Source of the DNA: Bacteroidota bacterium
GTDB taxonomy: Bacteria > Bacteroidota > Bacteroidia > Bacteroidales > FEN-979
Reading direction: 5' to 3'
DNA: 42,498 bases
Assembly: GCA_026391715.1 (NCBI GenBank)
Contig: JAPLDO010000051.1
Coordinates: forward strand, 1-42,498
Part shown: piece by piece, positions 35,601 through 40,310 of the stretch
How positions within the stretch are numbered: the stretch's first letter is position 1
Layout of the letters: each line of letters opens with the position of its first letter
Notes under the pieces: model-generated
The model's database searches: none
Seen by the model: the letters and a program-made list of their open reading frames with translations, nothing else
Told to the model about the DNA's origin: nothing
Translations under genes and position numbers: made by a program

Positions 35601-36593
35601 GTTTGCATTGAGATCGCATATATTCTGTTCAGCCTGCTTGCGATCGGCGACGTCGCGTTCAACATACAGAAAACCTGAAGGATTGCCTTTTGAATCATGT
35701 AAAACGTTTGAATTAATTTCAACAAAAAATTTGCTTTTATCTTTTTTTACGGCAAGATATTCTGTTACCTGATGATTTCCATCTTCTGTAACCAATTTTT
35801 GAATTTTGTCAATCAACTTCTGATGATATGACGGATCAATAAAATCAAGGAAAGAGGTTCCAATATATTGATCTTTTTCTTCAACTGAATAGCCATACAT
35901 CATGGCTAATTTATCCGACATAAATTGCAGTTTTCCATCCATGGAAGCCATTCCGATTCCATCAGGCGACGCCGATATCATAGCTTTCCATTGTTGGACG
36001 CTTTGCAGCAAATCTGCCTCCGATTGTTTCCGGGCGGTAATGTCATTGATTAAAACATGCCTTGCATTCCTGCCATTAAAAACCATTGAATGAGACGTGA
36101 TTTCAACAAACATTAATTCTCCGTTTTTCCTGATATGCCGCCATTGACCGGCGGTATTAATGGTTCGCCTTGTTAGTTTGATATCATTTAGCAGTGCGGG
36201 ATTGTCTTCGTCAAGGTGGATATCTTTTAAATTCAGTTTTAAAAATTCCTCTTTTGAGTAACCATAACTCTTTACTGCCGCCTCATTTACTTCGAGAAAA
36301 GCAAGGGTTTCGAGGTCGAAAATAATCATGGGCTGCGGATTGTTGAAAAACAAAAGGCGATAGTTATTTTCGATTTCGGTCAAAGCTTCTGCCTGATTTA
36401 TTGCCAGGCGGAGTTCTTCATTTTGCAATTCCAACTCGATCTGGCGTACCTCAAGTTCGTGAAGGAGTTTAAGGGTTTCGGCGTCGGAAGGATTGATGGG
36501 TCGTTCCGCTGATGCGTTGATGGGTTTCTTTTTCAGTAACTCTTCAGCTTTTTGACGAAGGTGCGAGGCGGAAGTTTTGATATCAGTTTTCAT
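32637..36593 (-). CDS. Six-PAS hybrid sensor histidine kinase with C-terminal receiver
   Basis: This 1318-residue cytoplasmic protein has no membrane helix. A coiled N-terminus (LLHELEVRQIELELQNEELR) precedes six PAS domains at about 75-195, 198-325, 370-495, 500-620, 625-745 and 746-865, most ending in DIT(a/e)RKxAE. HisKA has SRMSHELRTPMN with His887; HATPase_c has DTGIGI and GTGLGLMVV. A coiled coil of 21-residue repeats (about 1120-1180) follows, then a receiver with Asp1245 (LILLDLDLPD) and a Lys in YLTKPLDV. It heads a minus-strand operon with cheR and the second hybrid kinase. The last residues, IRTRDEG, and the stop come from a heptamer array. Confidence 0.93.
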   Translation of the reverse strand: MKTDIKTSASHLRQKAEELLKKKPINASAERPINPSDAETLKLLHELEVRQIELELQNEELRLAINQAEALTEIENNYRLLFFNNPQPMIIFDLETLAFLEVNEAAVKSYGYSKEEFLKLNLKDIHLDEDNPALLNDIKLTRRTINTAGQWRHIRKNGELMFVEITSHSMVFNGRNARHVLINDITARKQSEADLLQSVQQWKAMISASPDGIGMASMDGKLQFMSDKLAMMYGYSVEEKDQYIGTSFLDFIDPSYHQKLIDKIQKLVTEDGNHQVTEYLAVKKDKSKFFVEINSNVLHDSKGNPSGFLYVERDVADRKQAEQNICDLNANLELLVAERTAQLTETNNNLIKEIETRTLAEEELATEKQHLSDIIKGANLGTWKWNVQTGETTFNERWAEIIGYSLAEISPVSIETWKKFAHPDDLKISGEAMEKHFKGECDFYAVESRMKHKDGSWVWVFDRGNVQYWDKDGKPLLMSGTRQNITQHKRAEDELKLLSTRLTLALHAGGLGVWDYDIVNNILLWDDQMFALYGVEKQNFGGAYDAWQTGLHPDDRERGDAEIQMAISGEKEFNTEFRVVWANGVIRNIRAMAIVYRDSSGNPLRMIGTNWDITAQKQADYLIEQPRRNYETFFNAIDDFLFVLDEQGNMIYTNNTVIKRLGYSTDELMGNSVLMVHPPERRKEAGRIVGEMLAGTAEFCPVPLLVNNGDYIPVETRVSQGFWDGKPAIFGVSKDMSKIQLSEEKFSKAFHSNAALMAISGFESGRFLDVNETFIKILGYSREELIGKTSFELHLFDASELRNAIIENIKQHIPIREVELVAKAKSGDVIYGLFSADLIHVGKDLCLLTMMVDITALKRNEEDLKKARSDADKANVAKSEFLSRMSHELRTPMNSILGFAQLMEMSELSPAHRKGVNFILNSGNHLLNLINEVLDISRIEAGRISISLEPVQLNGIIIQMLDVVYPEAAKRHLKTELVTSPDNMLFVRADRQRLQQILINLINNAVKYNREGGSVIIKTKLQQTDASGISSVRISISDTGIGIKPENINKLFQPFERIDGDKTETEGTGLGLMVVKKLMTAMGGAVGVESVPGEGSTFWIELPLIEIQTTSKEQNDEREKLLSELINANMEIAFQNEEKAKRAEELIIANKELAFQNEEKAKRAEELICLNKELAFQKEGSLKTGQIVTRQTGTILYIEDNISNAELVEEIIASYRPAIRLIISRNGKHAVTYASDYEPDLILLDLDLPDISGHEALKLLHAEEKTKNIPVVIISADAMPHQIDRLKKAGAVDYLTKPLDVIIFLSVVDRFIRTRDEG
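33058..33215 (-). repeat. 63-bp tandem repeat coding a coiled coil in the PAS kinase
   Basis: The motif GTTCTTCCGCCCGTTTTGCT is found at 33095 and 33158, a 63-base period. It codes for about two and a half copies of (E)LAFQNEEKAKRAEELIxAN. Similar repeats are frequent in Bacteroidota hybrid kinases. Confidence 0.85.
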
Positions 36594-36770
36594 CGCGAGA
36601 ATTTATAATCTGCTTTTAATCTGCTTAACCTTAATAATACTATTGTATCACAAGGCTACAAACAAAGATAAGCAGTTTTCTAACTTTGAAAGAATAAATT
36701 TAATATGGAACAAATTTTCCGAATTGGTTTTTATAAATTCAAATTATCAGTACTTGTAACTTTACTTTCG

Positions 36771-36778
36771 TATGTTTG
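36771..36778 (+). promoter_or_regulatory. Candidate -7 box (TATGTTTG) for manC
   Basis: TATGTTTG matches TAnnTTTG and ends 22 bases before the manC ATG. A TTG is present at 36754-36756, but its 14-base spacing is short for a -33 element. Confidence 0.4.
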
Positions 36779-36800
36779 TATGGAATTTTAACCTTATGTC

Positions 36801-37904
36801 ATGTCAAAGTTGAAACACAATTACTGCGTAATTATGGCGGGCGGCATTGGCGCCCGGTTCTGGCCAATGAGCCGGACATCGCATCCCAAGCAATTCATTG
36901 ATATACTGGGAACGGGGGAAACGCTGATTCAGCAAACCTATAAACGTTTCAGGCGGATATGCCCGAAAGAGAATATCTATATTGTCACCAATGAAATCTA
37001 TAAAAAGCTGGTTCAAACACAAATTCCCGAACTTCCGGCGCAGCAAATCCTGATGGAACCTTCGCGCCGCAACACTGCGCCATGCATTGCTTATGCCAAT
37101 TACTGCATTCTTGAAAGGGATCCTGACGCCCGCGTTGTTGTCGCTCCTTCTGATCATATAATTCTGAAAGAGGATGTTTTCCTGAAAAATATCGAAGCCG
37201 CTCTCGAAGCCGCTACTGAAAATCCATGGCTGCTCACCCTCGGCATCCGTCCCAGCCGACCCGATACAGGCTATGGCTATATCCAGTACCTCGATGGCAA
37301 TGGACATGTTTATCCCAGGGAACAGCATATTAAAAAAGTGAAAACCTTCACCGAAAAACCTGACCTCGAACTGGCAAAAAAGTTCCTTGAATGTGGCGAC
37401 TTCCTCTGGAATTCAGGGATTTTCATCTGGTCGCTGAAAAGCATCATGCAGGCTTTTGAAAATCACCTTCCCGACGTTGACGCGCTTTTTAAGAAAGGGA
37501 TTGGTAAATATGGAACCAAAGATGAAAAATCGTTCATTGATAACACATATACCATCTGCAAAAGCATTTCCATTGACTATGGCATAATGGAAAAAGCCGA
37601 CAATGTTTATGTTCTCGCCGCCGATTTCGGCTGGTCCGACCTGGGAACCTGGGGTTCGCTTTACGAAAACTGTCCGAAAGACAAAAATGGCAATACTGTG
37701 GTCGGAAAAAATGTGATGGTTTACGATTCGTCGAACTGTATTGTGAACATGCCGAAAGAAAAGTTGGTGGTACTCGAGGGTCTCAACGACTACATAGTGG
37801 TGGATTCGGAAAATGTTCTTCTCGTATGCCGCAAAACCGACGAACAGCAGATCCGGCAGTTTGTTAATGATGTATTGCTCGAAAAGGGTGAAAAATACAT
37901 TTAA
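36801..37904 (+). CDS. manC: Mannose-1-phosphate guanylyltransferase
   Basis: This 367-residue protein has the nucleotidyltransferase signature MAGGIGARFWPMSRTSHPKQ (12-31), then EPSRRNTAPCIAYANY, VVVAPSDHII, the mannose-1-P side GIRPSRPDTGYGYIQY and the FTEKP motif, and LWNSGIFIWS. It makes GDP-mannose from GTP and mannose-1-phosphate for surface polysaccharide. It is the short form without the C-terminal cupin isomerase domain found in bifunctional enzymes. It is followed by a terminator and stands alone in the window, so the other polysaccharide genes must lie elsewhere. Confidence 0.94.
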   Translation: MSKLKHNYCVIMAGGIGARFWPMSRTSHPKQFIDILGTGETLIQQTYKRFRRICPKENIYIVTNEIYKKLVQTQIPELPAQQILMEPSRRNTAPCIAYANYCILERDPDARVVVAPSDHIILKEDVFLKNIEAALEAATENPWLLTLGIRPSRPDTGYGYIQYLDGNGHVYPREQHIKKVKTFTEKPDLELAKKFLECGDFLWNSGIFIWSLKSIMQAFENHLPDVDALFKKGIGKYGTKDEKSFIDNTYTICKSISIDYGIMEKADNVYVLAADFGWSDLGTWGSLYENCPKDKNGNTVVGKNVMVYDSSNCIVNMPKEKLVVLEGLNDYIVVDSENVLLVCRKTDEQQIRQFVNDVLLEKGEKYI

Positions 37905-37978
37905 AGGTTAAAAAACAGACTGTCAGGGGATAAAATGATTCATTGCCCGCCAGCTTCCCGATTATCGTTTGATCGTGT

Positions 37979-38014
37979 AAACCGACTGTCTACTTGATTT
38001 TCTGTCGGTTTTTT
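37979..38014 (+). terminator. Rho-independent terminator after manC
   Basis: AAACCGAC pairs with GTCGGTTT around a 17-base loop and runs straight into TTTTTT. It is 74 bases after the manC stop and 50 bases before the EFR1 gene. Confidence 0.8.
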
Positions 38015-38063
38015 ATCTGCCTTTATTGGCTGAAACAGAAAGTAACCTTTACATTTCTGCGAA

Positions 38064-39107
38064 ATGAATTGTTCTCTTAGTCTATATTTCTTTTCCGGCA
38101 CCGGAAACGCCCGTAATGTTGCAGGTTGGTTTTCGGGCGCGGCACAGGAAAGAAACATTCCGGTTCATGCTTACGATATTGCCAAAATGGACCGGAAGCG
38201 GATCGAACCCCCTCCTGTGGGTTCTTTGATCGGATTTATAAGCCCTACACATGGATTCAACTACCCGCCGGCAATGATGTACTTTATCTTCCGCTTCCCA
38301 CAGTCGAATGGAAACAAGGCTTTTCTGATGAATACCCGCGCAGGGCTGAAACTTTCCAAATGGTTTGTTCCTGGACTTAGCGGCATTGCTTTGTGGCTAT
38401 CGGCTCTGGTCCTGCTCGTTAAAGGCTACCGAATAGTGGGATTGCGGTCCATTGACCTGCCGTCGAACTGGATTTCCGTTCATCCCGGCGTGAAGGAAAA
38501 GGTAGTAAAATCAATGTATCGTCGCTGTAAACGGATTACTCTGATTTTTGCAAACAATATCCTCGATGGAAAGCGGGTTTATACAGCTTTCCGCGACATA
38601 ATCCAGGATTTGCTGATCTCTCCGGTTAGTATCGGTTATTTTTTCGTTGGACGTTTCATTCTTGCCAAATCATTCTATGCCAGCGACGCCTGCGACAAAT
38701 GCGACCTGTGCATCAACAACTGCCCGGTGAAAGCCATTCTTACAGTTGACAATCGTCCCTTTTGGTCATATCGTTGCGAAAGCTGTATGCGGTGTATGAA
38801 TGATTGCCCCAAACGGGCTATCGAAACAGCGCATGGCTACATCATTGGCATTATGTGCCTGCTCAACATGGGAATTATGATCTGGTTCTGGAAAGGAGTT
38901 GGCAAATTTATAGCCATCCCGGCAGATAATGGCTGGGCACAATCTGGAGTTACAATTACAGGTTGGGTTCTTACTTTCCTCGTGATGGTTGTATCTTATC
39001 GTATCTATCATTATCTCTTAAAAATACATGCCGTCAGACAACTATTTTATTATACTTCATTTACAAGATACAGGTTCTGGCGACGTTATAAACCGTCGCG
39101 GAAATAG
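38064..39107 (+). CDS. EFR1-family protein: flavodoxin-like domain, two [4Fe-4S] clusters and membrane helices
   Basis: This 347-residue protein starts with a flavodoxin-like FMN phosphate loop, SLYFFSGTGNARNVAG (6-21), and FISPTHGFNYPP. Two Cys4 ferredoxin motifs follow: CDKCDLCINNCPVKAI (about 215-230) and CESCMRCMNDCPKRAI (about 242-257). Two C-terminal membrane helices (about 264-285, 300-320) anchor it. The arrangement is that of EFR1 family ferrodoxins, in which FMN and Fe-S centres probably pass electrons at the inner membrane. The partners are unknown. The next gene, DUF3109, also has a Cys-rich metal-binding look. Confidence 0.88.
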   Translation: MNCSLSLYFFSGTGNARNVAGWFSGAAQERNIPVHAYDIAKMDRKRIEPPPVGSLIGFISPTHGFNYPPAMMYFIFRFPQSNGNKAFLMNTRAGLKLSKWFVPGLSGIALWLSALVLLVKGYRIVGLRSIDLPSNWISVHPGVKEKVVKSMYRRCKRITLIFANNILDGKRVYTAFRDIIQDLLISPVSIGYFFVGRFILAKSFYASDACDKCDLCINNCPVKAILTVDNRPFWSYRCESCMRCMNDCPKRAIETAHGYIIGIMCLLNMGIMIWFWKGVGKFIAIPADNGWAQSGVTITGWVLTFLVMVVSYRIYHYLLKIHAVRQLFYYTSFTRYRFWRRYKPSRK

Positions 39108-39117
39108 AACAGTAATA

Positions 39118-39139
39118 GAGACGCAATGCATTGCGTCTC
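39118..39139. repeat. GAGACGCAATG palindrome between the EFR1 and DUF3109 genes
   Basis: A perfect 22-base palindrome with the same core as the pair at 26703-26773. It lies just upstream of the true DUF3109 start and contains a misleading in-frame TTG. Confidence 0.92.
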
Positions 39140-39163
39140 CACAGAACGATTAATAACCATGCC

Positions 39164-39718
39164 GTGATAATACTTGAAAATACTATAATTTCAGATGAGA
39201 TAGGAACAGTGTTTTTTTGCTGTGATATGGAAAAGTGCAAGGGCGCCTGTTGTGTGGAGGGTGACGCCGGCGCGCCGCTGGAGGAAGAAGAAATTTCCCT
39301 TCTGGAGGATTACATTGACGAGATCAAACCCTTCATGGTTGAGGAAGGGATCAGGGAAGTTGAACTGCTTGGGGTTTTTGATTATGATGCGGAGGGGAAA
39401 TTTGTTACGCCGCTTGTCAACGGCAAAGAATGCGTTTTTGTTTACTTCGACAACAACATTGCGAGGTGTGCAATTGAGAAGGCATATCAGGAAAAAAAGA
39501 TAACCTTTGCCAAGCCTGTTTCATGTCATCTTTATCCCATCAGGATCAGGTCAACATCTATAAATGACATGCTTAATTACCACAAATGGCCCATCTGTCA
39601 GAAGGCTCTGGTGAAAGGCTACAATGAAAAAACGCCGCTTTACCGGTTTCTGGAAGTGGCGTTGATCCGCAAATATGGGCGGACATGGTACAATAAATTT
39701 GTTAAATTACTGCATTAG
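39164..39718 (+). CDS. DUF3109 family protein
   Basis: I choose the GTG at 39164 (184 residues), because the usual family start M-I-I-L-E-N-T-I-I-S then follows; a longer frame from the TTG at 39131 starts in the palindromic repeat. The conserved FFCCDMEKCKGACCVEGDAG (about 16-35), KECVFVYF, CAIEKAYQEKKI and SCHLYPIRI supply at least seven conserved Cys positions, consistent with a bound metal or Fe-S cluster. Function is not established. It lies between EFR1 and ferritin and overlaps the end of ferritin by 17 bases on the other strand. Confidence 0.9.
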   Translation: MIILENTIISDEIGTVFFCCDMEKCKGACCVEGDAGAPLEEEEISLLEDYIDEIKPFMVEEGIREVELLGVFDYDAEGKFVTPLVNGKECVFVYFDNNIARCAIEKAYQEKKITFAKPVSCHLYPIRIRSTSINDMLNYHKWPICQKALVKGYNEKTPLYRFLEVALIRKYGRTWYNKFVKLLH

Positions 39719-40241
39719 CGCCGCCGCTCAGCGCCAATGCCGCCCTTTTAACGGTTGCCATTGCTGCGAATTCCTTATCCATCATAAAAGGACCGCCCTT
39801 ATCGGCGCCAGCCAGTTTGATCTGGTCGAGAATGCTGCGTACGGTTTTCTCCTCCTCAATCTGCTCGGTGATGTACCATTGCAGGTAGTTGGCAGTTGTG
39901 AAATCCTTTTCATTAGTGCAGATTGCATAGAGTTCGTTGATCGAAGCCGAGATATATTCTTCGTGCTTAAGAACCTCCTGAAATACATCAGGCAACGACT
40001 TGAAACTGGCGGCTGGAGCGTCCAGCGCAGGAATTATTGCTGCGCCGCCGCGGTCGTTTAAATAATGAACCAACTTAAGCATGTGAATACGTTCCTCCTC
40101 AGTTTGAACATACAGCCAGTTGGCAGCGCCAGGGTAACCGTTTTGTTCAGCCCAGGAAGCCATGGCAAGATAGATTCGCGAGGAGTGTTCTTCGCGTTTG
40201 ATTTGTTCGTTTATCGCTGTTTCTACGTTTTTTTTGATCAT
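39702..40241 (-). CDS. ftnA: Bacterial ferritin
   Basis: The 179-residue four-helix protein has EEHSSRIYLAMASWAEQNGY (helix A with ferroxidase Glu), a helix with TEEERIHMLKLVHYLNDRGG (Glu and His of the EXXH motif), and YITEQIEEEKTVRSILDQI (Glu/Gln ligands). This layout is ferritin-like, not heme bacterioferritin. It oxidises and stores iron in a 24-mer. It is transcribed on its own; a TAAATTTG box lies 24 bases upstream. Confidence 0.93.
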   Translation of the reverse strand: MIKKNVETAINEQIKREEHSSRIYLAMASWAEQNGYPGAANWLYVQTEEERIHMLKLVHYLNDRGGAAIIPALDAPAASFKSLPDVFQEVLKHEEYISASINELYAICTNEKDFTTANYLQWYITEQIEEEKTVRSILDQIKLAGADKGGPFMMDKEFAAMATVKRAALALSGGANAVI

Positions 40242-40264
40242 GTTTTAACTTTTTTGTGGAAATA

Positions 40265-40272
40265 CAAATTTA
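40265..40272 (-). promoter_or_regulatory. Candidate -7 box (TAAATTTG) for ferritin
   Basis: TAAATTTG on the minus strand matches TAnnTTTG and ends 24 bases before the ferritin ATG. No -33 TTG lies at the right distance. Confidence 0.45.
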
Positions 40273-40310
40273 CATTTTTTTTACAAGACCTGTCAGTGTT
40301 TAATACGCGC

